Source: Deltaproteobacteria bacterium (GTDB lineage: Bacteria > Desulfobacterota > Desulfobaccia > Desulfobaccales > 0-14-0-80-60-11). From it: 35,922 nt of DNA. The translations under genes were made by a program, and so were the position numbers. Shown here one piece after another: positions 1 to 6,717 of this stretch. The number at the start of each line of letters is the position of its first letter. Position 1 is the stretch's first letter. The notes beneath the pieces were generated by a model. That model made no database searches. It saw nothing but the letters and a program-made list of their open reading frames with translations, and had not been told where the DNA came from. The stretch covers positions 1-35,922 of the forward strand of contig QZIZ01000070.1 in the NCBI GenBank assembly GCA_003599195.1, in the 5' to 3' direction.

Positions 1-166
1 TAGATGGACGCCGTTTGATTATGCTGGTTTGTTGCACCGAATGTGAATTTGGTATTAGTCGGCCAACCAAATCCTGAATTACCAAAAATTTAAACTTATA
101 CGATTAATACCGATTAATACATAAGGGAAAGTGATCGCACTCTCAAACTAGGCGTTGCTGCTCCTG

Positions 167-240
167 CCCAATGGGTCAAATGTTTATGTTAATACCATTG
201 GGAGAATGGGGGCGATCCGGCAGGCCGCATAATTCCGGAT
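167..240 (+). promoter_or_regulatory. structured 5' leader of first C10 protease
   Basis: Two perfect inverted repeats are visible upstream of the ATG. CCCAATGG (167-174) pairs with CCATTGGG (195-202), and ATCCGG (215-220) pairs with CCGGAT (235-240). The second hairpin ends immediately before the Shine-Dalgarno GAGGAG at 242-247, six bases before the ATG at 254. The leader of the second protease has the same order: a hairpin with a TCAAA-containing loop, then a GC-rich hairpin, then TGAGGAGAT. The leaders were therefore probably duplicated with the genes. No known riboswitch class was recognised. That the hairpins regulate translation is inference. Confidence 0.45.
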
Positions 241-253
241 TGAGGAGATATAC

Positions 254-1831
254 ATGAACAAAACAGGGGGACGCTTCCAGGGTCTACTGGCGGTTCTTTT
301 ACTGGCTATCATTCTGTTGACGGGCGCCAATGCCTGGGCCAGGCCCACCACCGCGGAAGAAGCCAAAAACGTGGTCATCAATTGGCTCGGTCTGGAAGCC
401 CAGCCGCTGGACGCGGTCATGAGCCAGCAGGTGAAAGAGGTCCGGAGTTTTGCCGGGCCGGATGGCGGCCCCGCCTATTACGTGGTCTTTTTGCGGCCCC
501 GGGGATTGGTCATCGTAGCAGGGGACGACCTGGTGGAGCCCATCATCGGCTTTCTGCCTGAGAAAACGACTTACAACCCTTCGAAGCGCAACCCCCTGGG
601 GGCCCTGGTCAGTAATGACGTTACCGGCCGGGTGCTCCATGCCCGCCGGGTGGAGGCCAGGTCTCTGGAGAAGGAACAAGCGCTGCCGTCTGACGACCCC
701 CTAATCCAGGCGCAGCGCAAATGGGCCTGGCTGGCCGATCCCGCCGTTTCCCCCCAGGGGCTGGAGTCCGGTCTCCAGACCCTTTCCGACAGAAGAGTGA
801 TCCCCTTTGTCAAGACCCGTTGGGGCCAAACCACGGTCGCCAACAAGGCCTGTTACAATTACTTCACTCCCCCTTACGCCTACGGCACCCCCGCCAATTA
901 CCCCGCCGGCTGCGTAGCCACGGCCATGTGCCAGATAATGCGTCATTTTAGGTGGCCCCGGGCGGAGGTGGGGACCCCGTCCTACACCATCTTTATTAAT
1001 GGTATCGAGCAAAGCCCTGAGCCCCTGCGGGGCGGCGACGGCTTAGGCGGGCCTTATTCCTGGGATGACATGCCGGAAAAACCCGTTGCCCCGACCACCG
1101 CCCGGCGGCGGGCCATCGGCAACCTCCTCCACGACGCCGGAGCCGCGGCGCATATGCAATATTCCCCCGGCGGTTCGGGCGCCTCAATCTTTGACGCCGC
1201 CACGGCCTTTACCGGCCCGTTTCAGTACAGCAACGCCATAGTCAGTTATAACGGCGGGCTGGACCTGCCCGCCCGGAATCGGGACATCATGATCAATTCC
1301 AACCTGCACGCCAGGTACCCTGTGCTCTTAGGCATCCGGGGTGAGGGCGCAGGCATGGGCCATGCCGTAATCTCCGATGGTTACGGCTACAATTCCAGCA
1401 CCATGTATCATCACCTCAACATGGGTTGGAACGGCGCCGAAGACGCCTGGTATAATCTGCCCAACGTCGACCTTGAGGCTCCTTATATTTCCGTGGATTG
1501 TCTGGTTTACAACATCTATAAAACCGGCAAGGGGGAAATCATCTCCGGCCGGGTACTTGACAGCAGCGGCCATCCCCTCCAGGGAGCCACGGTGACCCTC
1601 ACCCGGGTCGGCAGCTCCTTCAGGCGCACCGACACCACCAACGCTAAAGGCATTTACGCCTTCAGCAAGGTCCCTTCCGCCTCCTTTTATAATGTCAGGG
1701 CCACCCTAACCGGTTACACCTTCGCCAAACGAACCGCCAGGACGGGCACCAGCGCCAGTCCCGCCGCAGATATCCCCACCGGCACCAATGGTAATGTTTG
1801 GAACTTTAATTTTAAGGGCACTCCGCAATAG
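254..1831 (+). CDS. secreted C10 family (streptopain-like) cysteine protease with C-terminal carboxypeptidase-regulatory-like domain
   Basis: The protein has 525 residues. Residues 8-29 form a Sec signal peptide ending in a plausible ANAWA-R cleavage site. A Spi-type propeptide region follows (about 30-150; ends of strands such as AYYVVFL and GLVIVAG are typical of streptopain prodomains). The peptidase C10 domain spans about 180-420. It shows the nucleophile in PAGCVATAM (Cys220), the catalytic His in GMGHAV (His370) and the Trp-containing MGWNG motif at 391-395. Residues 429-525 form a carboxypeptidase-regulatory/CNA-B-like beta domain. The product is probably a secreted zymogen activated by removal of the prodomain, and the C-terminal domain may help adhesion or surface retention. 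The start is supported by GAGGAG six bases upstream. It is a tandem paralogue of the gene at 2269-3846. The family assignment is strong; the substrate is unknown. Confidence 0.9.
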   Translation: MNKTGGRFQGLLAVLLLAIILLTGANAWARPTTAEEAKNVVINWLGLEAQPLDAVMSQQVKEVRSFAGPDGGPAYYVVFLRPRGLVIVAGDDLVEPIIGFLPEKTTYNPSKRNPLGALVSNDVTGRVLHARRVEARSLEKEQALPSDDPLIQAQRKWAWLADPAVSPQGLESGLQTLSDRRVIPFVKTRWGQTTVANKACYNYFTPPYAYGTPANYPAGCVATAMCQIMRHFRWPRAEVGTPSYTIFINGIEQSPEPLRGGDGLGGPYSWDDMPEKPVAPTTARRRAIGNLLHDAGAAAHMQYSPGGSGASIFDAATAFTGPFQYSNAIVSYNGGLDLPARNRDIMINSNLHARYPVLLGIRGEGAGMGHAVISDGYGYNSSTMYHHLNMGWNGAEDAWYNLPNVDLEAPYISVDCLVYNIYKTGKGEIISGRVLDSSGHPLQGATVTLTRVGSSFRRTDTTNAKGIYAFSKVPSASFYNVRATLTGYTFAKRTARTGTSASPAADIPTGTNGNVWNFNFKGTPQ

Positions 1832-1853
1832 TTTTTTGTGTCCCTCCCCTAAG

Positions 1854-1895
1854 TCTCCCGACTCGCCCTCCCTCTCCAGGGAGGGCGATGGGAGA
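1854..1895 (+). terminator. strong hairpin after the first protease gene
   Basis: TCGCCCTCCCT (1863-1873) pairs perfectly with AGGGAGGGCGA (1878-1888) around a CTCC loop. It is extended by TCTCCC (1854-1859) pairing with GGGAGA (1890-1895). It lies 23 bases after the stop codon. No T-tract follows, so it may act as a transcript 3'-end stabiliser or weak terminator rather than a classic intrinsic terminator. Confidence 0.5.
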
Positions 1896-1934
1896 AACAG
1901 GAGGAACAGTCCTTTCAAGATACCTGCAAATAAT

Positions 1935-1962
1935 TTGACTTAAACCTTTAATTGCCTATAAA
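1935..1962 (+). promoter_or_regulatory. sigma70-like promoter upstream of second protease
   Basis: TTGACT (1935-1940, 5 of 6 to the -35 consensus) is separated by 16 bases from TATAAA (1957-1962, 5 of 6 to the -10 consensus). A start near 1970 would give a leader of about 300 bases before the ATG at 2269, enough to contain the hairpins at 2155-2242. This is sequence-based only. Confidence 0.5.
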
Positions 1963-2154
1963 ATAAAAGTTGGAGGTCGCTGGCACCCGTCACTGGCAAC
2001 CCGCATCTCTCGACTTCCACCGGAACCGTCTCTTGCTGCCGCTGTTCCCGGCCGCGGCCTGAATCAGTCCCTTGGATGGTTAACCAAACTTCATTACCCC
2101 GAAAATAAAACTTTTTTGATTAATGCCGATCTATAAGTAGCTAGAAGGTATTAT

Positions 2155-2242
2155 CCATCCGCCGATAGGGGCCATGACGCCCCGGCCGGATGGCTCAAAA
2201 GCATTCCATCCAATCATTTGAGAGGTGCGGCCGGATGCCGCA
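2155..2242 (+). promoter_or_regulatory. leader with mutually exclusive hairpins before second protease
   Basis: CCATCCG (2155-2161) can pair with CGGATGG (2187-2193), with an inner GGGGC/GCCCC stem (2168-2172 and 2179-2183). The same GGATGG (2188-2193) can instead pair with CCATCC (2206-2211). A further stem TGCGGC/GCCGCA (2226-2231 and 2237-2242) lies 11 bases before the TGAGGAG ribosome site. GGCCGGATG occurs twice (about 2184 and 2229), so several pairings compete. No known riboswitch consensus was recognised; a switching role is inference. Confidence 0.4.
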
Positions 2243-2268
2243 TCAATACAGCCTGAGGAGATTTCGGC

Positions 2269-3846
2269 ATGCAACAATCACAGGGACGGCTCTTGGGCAA
2301 GGTTGCGTTTTTTTTGCTGGCCATTATCTTCCTGTCGGTTGCCGGGGCCTGGGCCAGGCCCACCACCGCGGAAGAGGCCAAAAACATGGTCATCAACTGG
2401 CTCGGTTTTGAGGCCCAGCCCATGGACGCGGCCATGAGCCAGCAGGTGAAGGAGGTCCGGAGCTATCCCGGCCCGGACGGGACCACCGCCTATTACGTGG
2501 TCTTTCTGCAGCCCCGGGGCCTGGTTATCGTGCCCGCCGACGACCTGGTGGAGCCCATCATCGGCTTCCTGCCGGACAAGATGACTTACAGCCCTTCCAA
2601 GCGCAACCCCCTGGGGGCCCTGGTGAGCAGTGATGTGACGGGCCGGGTGGTCCACGCCCGGGGCGTGGAGGCAGCGTCCCTGGAGAGCGGCCAACCCCTG
2701 GCCGCCGGCGATCCCCTGACCCAGGCCCAACGCAAATGGGCCTGGCTGGCCAATCCCGTCTTCTCCACGGAGGCCCTGGAGTCCGCCCTCCCCGGCATTT
2801 CCCGGGTCAGGGTGGCCCCCTTTGTTAAAAGCAGATGGAACCAAACCACGGTGGGCGGCGCGGCCTGTTACAATTACTATACTCCTCCTTATGCAGCCGG
2901 CGACGCCGACAATTACCCCAGCGGCTGCGTGGCCACCGCCATGGCCCAGCTAATGCGTTATTTCCGGTGGCCACTGTCGGGGGTGGGAACCGGTTCTTAC
3001 ACCATCTATATAGACGGCTACGCGGACTCCACCAGCCTCCGGGGCGGCAATGGCGCGGGCGGGGCGTATCCCTGGTCCAGCATGCCCTTGGTGCCCAGTG
3101 CCCCCTCTACGGCCGAACGGCAGGCCATCGGCGCCCTGCTTCATGACGCCGGGGCGGCGGTGAATATGGATTATGCGGCCGCCGGTTCGGGCACCGATAC
3201 CCTGTATGCGGCCGCAGCTTTTACCGGGCCGTTTAAATACAGCAACGCCAAAACCGCCATTAACTCGACGGCGACTAACCTGGCGGCGGCCAACCGCGAC
3301 CGGATGGTCAATCCCAACCTGCATGCCAAGTATCCTATCCTCTTCGGCATCACCGGTCCCGCCGGCGGCCACGCCATCGTCTGCGACGGCTACGGTTACC
3401 AGACCGGCGCCGCGTATCACCACCTCAACATGGGTTGGGCCGGCTACGCCGACGCCTGGTATAATCTGCCCACCATCGACGCCGGGGGTTATGATTTTAC
3501 CTCCGTCTATAAATGCGTCTACAACGTCTATAAAGCCGGTACCGGGGAAATCATCGCCGGCCAGGTGACGGACAGCAGCGGCAAAGGCATCAGCGGGGCC
3601 ACGGTGAAGGCGACCCGGACCAGCGGCGCTCCCTTCGTCCGCACCGGCACCACCGATAACAAAGGTATCTACGCCCTGGTCAAGGTGCCCTCCGCCACCA
3701 CCTTCAAGGTGTCAGTCACTAAAACCGGTTACACCTTTACCAAGAAAAACACCACCACGGGCACCAGCGTCAGTGGCACCTGGTATAGCCGCAACGATAC
3801 CTGCGGCAACGTCTTGAATCTGAATTTTAAGGCCAAGGCGCCATAA
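2269..3846 (+). CDS. secreted C10 family (streptopain-like) cysteine protease, tandem paralogue
   Basis: The protein has 525 residues, the same length as the upstream paralogue. It has a signal peptide (about 8-29, cleavage near GAWA-R), a Spi-like prodomain (30-150) and a C10 catalytic domain. The catalytic domain carries PSGCVATAM (Cys220), GGHAIV (His368) and MGWAG (388-392). The C-terminal CarboxypepD_reg-like beta domain starts at about 427. Identity to the first copy is very high in the prodomain and around the active site. It falls in the middle loops (about 250-340) and in the C-terminal domain, which is the expected pattern if substrate or surface contacts have diverged. The start is supported by GAGGAG eight bases before the ATG. 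It has its own promoter candidate and is followed by an intrinsic terminator. Function in nature is unknown: nutrient proteolysis, matrix processing or antagonism are all possible. Confidence 0.9.
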   Translation: MQQSQGRLLGKVAFFLLAIIFLSVAGAWARPTTAEEAKNMVINWLGFEAQPMDAAMSQQVKEVRSYPGPDGTTAYYVVFLQPRGLVIVPADDLVEPIIGFLPDKMTYSPSKRNPLGALVSSDVTGRVVHARGVEAASLESGQPLAAGDPLTQAQRKWAWLANPVFSTEALESALPGISRVRVAPFVKSRWNQTTVGGAACYNYYTPPYAAGDADNYPSGCVATAMAQLMRYFRWPLSGVGTGSYTIYIDGYADSTSLRGGNGAGGAYPWSSMPLVPSAPSTAERQAIGALLHDAGAAVNMDYAAAGSGTDTLYAAAAFTGPFKYSNAKTAINSTATNLAAANRDRMVNPNLHAKYPILFGITGPAGGHAIVCDGYGYQTGAAYHHLNMGWAGYADAWYNLPTIDAGGYDFTSVYKCVYNVYKAGTGEIIAGQVTDSSGKGISGATVKATRTSGAPFVRTGTTDNKGIYALVKVPSATTFKVSVTKTGYTFTKKNTTTGTSVSGTWYSRNDTCGNVLNLNFKAKAP

Positions 3847-3887
3847 CTTTTTAATTATTCATCTTGTGAGGTTGTTCTTCTGAAACG

Positions 3888-3921
3888 ACTCCCCCTCTTA
3901 AAAAGGGGGGGAGTTTTTTTT
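3888..3921 (+). terminator. rho-independent terminator
   Basis: ACTCCCCC (3888-3895) pairs with GGGGGAGT, which ends at 3914. The 3' arm runs straight into a run of eight T (3914-3921). It lies about 40 bases after the stop of the second C10 protease and isolates it from the cyclophilin gene. Confidence 0.85.
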
Positions 3922-3938
3922 GGGGCCAAATAACGTTC

Positions 3939-3967
3939 TTGGTCTTTCCACTCCATGGAGAGATAAT
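3939..3967 (+). promoter_or_regulatory. possible promoter with palindrome, upstream of cyclophilin gene
   Basis: TTGGTC (3939-3944), a 17-base spacer, then GATAAT (3962-3967, 5 of 6 to -10). The spacer contains the perfect palindrome CTCCATGGAG (3951-3960), a possible repressor site. The -35 is weak, so this is tentative. Confidence 0.35.
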
Positions 3968-4012
3968 TAGGATCAGGAATAATTTTTTAACAGCAATTTT
4001 CAGGAGGAAAGA

Positions 4013-4624
4013 ATGGACCAACGGAAAAGGTGGTTTTTCGGGAACCTGAGCCTTATGGTAGTGCTAGGTCTTATTTTAATCCCCATGGCGGGGCTGGCCG
4101 CCCCACCGGAGAAAAGGAGCAAACCCTTGGTCAAACTGGAAACCAGCATGGGCGAAATCGTCCTGGAACTTAACAATGAGAAGGCCCCGGCCACGGTGGC
4201 CAATTTTCTCCAATACGTCAAAGACGGTTTTTACGACGGCACCATTTTTCACCGGGTAATCAACGGCTTCATGATTCAAGGGGGCGGTTTCACCGCCGAT
4301 ATGAGGCAGAAGCCCACCAAGGCCCCCATCAAGAATGAAGCAGACAACGGCCTGGCCAACGATACCTACACCATCGCCATGGCCCGGACCCAGGTCCCGG
4401 ATTCGGCATCATCCCAATTCTTTATCAATGTGGCGGACAACAAGATGCTCAACCACCGGGACAAGACCATTCCGGGCTGGGGCTACGCGGTGTTCGGGAA
4501 GGTGGTCAAAGGCCAGGAGGTGGTGGACAAGATCAAGGCGGTGGCCACCGGCAACCGGGGCATGCACCAGAACGTGCCCGTGGAGCCGGTAACCATCATC
4601 AAGGCCACGGTGGTGGAGAAGTAG
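4013..4624 (+). CDS. periplasmic cyclophilin-type peptidyl-prolyl cis-trans isomerase
   Basis: The protein has 203 residues. It has an N-terminal signal peptide (about 1-29, ending GLAA) and one cyclophilin domain (about 38-200). Family motifs are present: the active-site [13 protein letters not shown] segment (near 80-92), [10 protein letters not shown] (near 130) and [11 protein letters not shown]. The compact length and lack of a human-type Trp loop match bacterial PpiA/PpiB enzymes. It should isomerise X-Pro bonds during folding of exported proteins. AGGAGG lies five bases before the ATG. It is monocistronic by context: a terminator upstream, and a convergent gene downstream after a hairpin. 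Whether it assists the secreted proteases next door is not known. Confidence 0.9.
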   Translation: MDQRKRWFFGNLSLMVVLGLILIPMAGLAAPPEKRSKPLVKLETSMGEIVLELNNEKAPATVANFLQYVKDGFYDGTIFHRVINGFMIQGGGFTADMRQKPTKAPIKNEADNGLANDTYTIAMARTQVPDSASSQFFINVADNKMLNHRDKTIPGWGYAVFGKVVKGQEVVDKIKAVATGNRGMHQNVPVEPVTIIKATVVEK

Positions 4625-4644
4625 GGGCCGGGGACAGGGCTTAG

Positions 4645-4678
4645 GGGCCAGGGGACAGGGGTCAGGAACCCCTGGCCC
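4645..4678. terminator. hairpin between convergent genes, within a purine-rich repeat
   Basis: GGGCCAGGGG (4645-4654) pairs perfectly with CCCCTGGCCC (4669-4678), leaving a 14-base loop. It lies between the cyclophilin gene and the convergent gene ending at 4737, so it could terminate on both strands. The sequence around it (4627-4668) is made of repeated GGGGCCAGGGGACAGGG-like units, and there is no clear T-tract. Confidence 0.45.
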
Positions 4679-4688
4679 TCCAATTATG

Positions 4689-4727
4689 TTTGCGTCTTTC
4701 CTTTGCGTCTTTGCGTCTTGGCGTGAG
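4689..4727. repeat. short GCGTCTTTGCGTC-type intergenic repeat
   Basis: The motif GCGTCTTT/GCGTCTT recurs three times in 39 bases and ends in GGCGTGAGG. A partial copy, GCGTCTTTGCGTGAGG, occurs at 35316-35331 just before hslV. From memory, such degenerate units are dispersed in many environmental bacterial genomes; here only two sites are visible. Confidence 0.5.
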
Positions 4728-4736
4728 GCTATCTTT

Positions 4737-5351
4737 TCATTTCAGTTGCTGCACGATCTCCGCCTCTTGCCGCGCCATCATCCGCATGCTGTCCAGGATG
4801 GCCAGAAAAAGCGGCGCGGCCTGGGGCAGGCAGAGCCCTTCAATCAACCGGGTTTCGTGTTCCGTGGCGAAATTATTGCAGGCCTGGATCAGGTTCCGGG
4901 CTTCCGTCTCCGTGTACCTTTTGAGAAACTCGTTGTCGGTTTTGATGATATCCAGGACGGAGCGCAGCATTCCTGCCTGGGTATCGAGGAGATAGTTGGT
5001 TTGGGATACCGCTTTATCGGAGAACAGGACCCCGTCCTTAATCTTTTTCTGGATGGGGTCCGCCAGGGCGCCCAGGTTTTGGGCGATGGTCTGCAGATGG
5101 GAATAGAGCCCGGAGAGGCGGTTTAAAGCCGGCCGCTCCTTTTCGGATTTCCCGGCCGTCAGCTTATCCAGTTTTTTCCGGGCGGCCTCCATCTCCTTGG
5201 CCGCGGTGAGGTTCAGGGTGCGCAGTTCCTCCATGCTGCTCCGGCTGTGGCGGTTAAACGCGTCTCGGGCTGCCCCGGTGGCGGCGATCAATTTGCCGAC
5301 GACTGCTTCAAGTTCTCCGGAGTGTTCTTTAAGTACCGGATGAATGGACAT
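4737..5351 (-). CDS. uncharacterised all-helical protein, weakly PhoU-like
   Basis: The predicted product is 204 residues, nearly all alpha-helical, with heptad-like stretches (EMEAARKKLDKL; LQTIAQNLGAL). It has no signal peptide or membrane segment. Four-helix phosphate-regulator proteins (PhoU and the C-terminal domain of Na/Pi cotransporters) have a similar look, but no PhoU metal-binding signature (E/DxxxD) was confidently seen. I chose the ATG at 5351 because GGGAGG lies seven bases upstream; the ORF could open 23 codons further out, but without such a site. It is divergent from the epimerase gene. Its function is unknown. Confidence 0.6.
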   Translation of the reverse strand: MSIHPVLKEHSGELEAVVGKLIAATGAARDAFNRHSRSSMEELRTLNLTAAKEMEAARKKLDKLTAGKSEKERPALNRLSGLYSHLQTIAQNLGALADPIQKKIKDGVLFSDKAVSQTNYLLDTQAGMLRSVLDIIKTDNEFLKRYTETEARNLIQACNNFATEHETRLIEGLCLPQAAPLFLAILDSMRMMARQEAEIVQQLK

Positions 5352-5447
5352 GACGGGCCTCCCTTCCGGTGGATTTTTCCAAAAGATAGTCATGCCCCGG
5401 AGCCCTGGCAATCGGCGCATCTATTTATCTACCCGGGGATTAGAAGA

Positions 5448-5476
5448 TTGTGATTGCCCCGCACTTTATCTATAAT
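5448..5476 (+). promoter_or_regulatory. sigma70-like promoter placing transcription start at the epimerase ATG
   Basis: TTGTGA (5448-5453), a 17-base spacer and a perfect TATAAT (5471-5476). A start 6-8 bases after the -10 falls at 5483, exactly the ATG. No Shine-Dalgarno is present before that ATG, so a leaderless mRNA is possible. Confidence 0.5.
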
Positions 5477-5482
5477 CCCGTC

Positions 5483-6490
5483 ATGACGGCCTGGACTTCC
5501 CAAATCAAGGATTACTCTTTTCTGGTCACCGGCAGCGCCGGTTTCATCGGCTATCACGTGGCCCGGGCTTTATTGGCCGCGGGCGCGGCCGTGGTGGGCC
5601 TGGATAATTACAGCGATTACTATGACCCGGCCCTGAAACGGGACCGTGACCGGGAATTGCGGCAATTCCCGGGGTTTACCTCCATCACTGCGGACCTCTC
5701 GGACCTGGCGGCGCTGGAGGAGCTTTTCCGGACCCATGCGCCCCAAAAAATCTGCCACCTGGCGGCCCAGGCCGGGGTGCGCTACTCCCTGATCAACCCC
5801 TTTTCTTACCAGAAGGCCAATCTGGAGGGCTTTCTCAATCTCCTGGAACTGGCCAAACGTCTGCCCGTGGAGCGGTTTGTCTATGCTTCCAGTTCCAGTG
5901 TCTATGGGGGCCTGACGGAACTGCCCTTCTCGGAGGCCCAAAGGGTGGACACCCCCATCAGCCTATATGCCGCCACCAAACGGGCGGACGAGCTGATGGC
6001 CCACGCCTATACCCACCTCTTCAGCCTCCCCACCGTGGGGCTGCGCTATTTTACGGTTTACGGCCCCTGGGGCCGGCCGGATATGGCCATGTGGCTCTTC
6101 ACCGCAGCCATGCTGGCGGGCAAGCCCATCAAGGTCTTTAATTTCGGGCGGATGCGGAGGGATTTCACCTATATCGACGATATCGTCCAGGGCACCCTGG
6201 CCGCGCTCATGGTCCCCGGCCTGGCCTCTTACGAAATCTTTAATCTGGGCAATAACCACGCCGAGGAATTGACCCGGGTCATCGCCCTCCTGGAGCAGGA
6301 ATTGGGGGTGGAGGCCCAAAAGGAACTGCTGCCCATCCAGCCCGGGGACGTGCCGGCCACCTTCGCGGATATCCGCCGGGCCCGGGAAAAATTGGGTTTT
6401 CACCCCTCTACGCCCATAACCGCCGGCATTCCCCGCTTCATCAAGTGGTACCGGGAGTACCACGGACTCCCGGCCTCTTCCGCTGATTAG
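5483..6490 (+). CDS. NAD-dependent epimerase, probable UDP-glucuronate 4-epimerase
   Basis: The product is 335 residues from the ATG at 5483; a GTG at 5450 would add 11. It is an extended short-chain dehydrogenase. The NAD-binding TGSAGFIGYH glycine motif is at about 16-25. The catalytic pair is in YAATK (Tyr162, Lys166), with the Ser stretch SSSSVYGG at about 137-144. YGPWGRPDMA is a signature of UDP-glucuronate 4-epimerases, and the LDNYSDYYDP segment also fits. It should interconvert UDP-glucuronate and UDP-galacturonate in the cytoplasm. It lies 210 bases upstream of the glycosyltransferase operon on the same strand, so it could feed that synthase a uronic acid donor. No Shine-Dalgarno precedes either start, and a TATAAT sits just before the ATG. 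UDP-glucose 4-epimerase activity is the main alternative. Confidence 0.85.
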   Translation: MTAWTSQIKDYSFLVTGSAGFIGYHVARALLAAGAAVVGLDNYSDYYDPALKRDRDRELRQFPGFTSITADLSDLAALEELFRTHAPQKICHLAAQAGVRYSLINPFSYQKANLEGFLNLLELAKRLPVERFVYASSSSVYGGLTELPFSEAQRVDTPISLYAATKRADELMAHAYTHLFSLPTVGLRYFTVYGPWGRPDMAMWLFTAAMLAGKPIKVFNFGRMRRDFTYIDDIVQGTLAALMVPGLASYEIFNLGNNHAEELTRVIALLEQELGVEAQKELLPIQPGDVPATFADIRRAREKLGFHPSTPITAGIPRFIKWYREYHGLPASSAD

Positions 6491-6528
6491 ATTCTTCTCC
6501 CTCTGCGAAAATTTTTTTACAAAACTCC

Positions 6529-6557
6529 TTTACACGATCTTCAGGAGGGTGTAATAA
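6529..6557 (+). promoter_or_regulatory. tentative promoter for the polysaccharide operon
   Basis: TTTACA (6529-6534, 5 of 6) with a 17-base spacer to TAATAA (6552-6557, a poor -10). It would give a leader of about 135 bases. The leader also contains GGCCA/TGGCC arms (GGCCATAATTGGCC near 6632-6645). The evidence is weak, but a promoter is expected between the epimerase stop and the synthase. Confidence 0.3.
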
Positions 6558-6687
6558 GGGATACCGTTTTTTTAGCACCGGAGATTATCTAATATTGTTA
6601 GGCCCGACAGCCGCCTAGGGGGGTAAATGGCTGGCCATAATTGGCCTAATTATTTACAGCAAGATTCTGCGGTCCCCGCGCGCGCTG

Positions 6688-6717
6688 AAAGGATTCCGGC
6701 ATGAGCCGGAATCCTTT
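6688..6717 (+). promoter_or_regulatory. perfect 13-bp hairpin with the start codon in its loop
   Basis: AAAGGATTCCGGC (6688-6700) and GCCGGAATCCTTT (6705-6717) are exact reverse complements around the tetraloop ATGA (6701-6704), which contains the ATG of the glycosyltransferase. The AAAGGA ribosome site (6688-6693) is in the 5' arm. TTCATTTTT follows, so the structure also resembles an intrinsic terminator. Roles as translational block, attenuator or terminator are inference. Confidence 0.75.

Larger units (their letters stand above)
1832..2268 (+). other. intergenic region between the two protease genes
   Basis: No convincing gene was found in these 437 bases. The region holds the hairpin at 1854-1895, a good sigma70-like promoter at 1935-1962, a roughly 190-base stretch with no recognised feature (about 1970-2150), and a hairpin-rich leader at 2155-2242 that resembles the leader of the first protease. 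The segments near 100-125 and 2118-2140 also look alike (GATTAAT.CCGAT pattern). This suggests that promoter-proximal sequence was copied with the gene. Confidence 0.6.

Noticed and set aside
6560-6690. c-di-GMP (GEMM) riboswitch before the synthase
   Set aside because: Searched by eye for the conserved GACGCAAAGCC-type core and found none; only short stems are visible.
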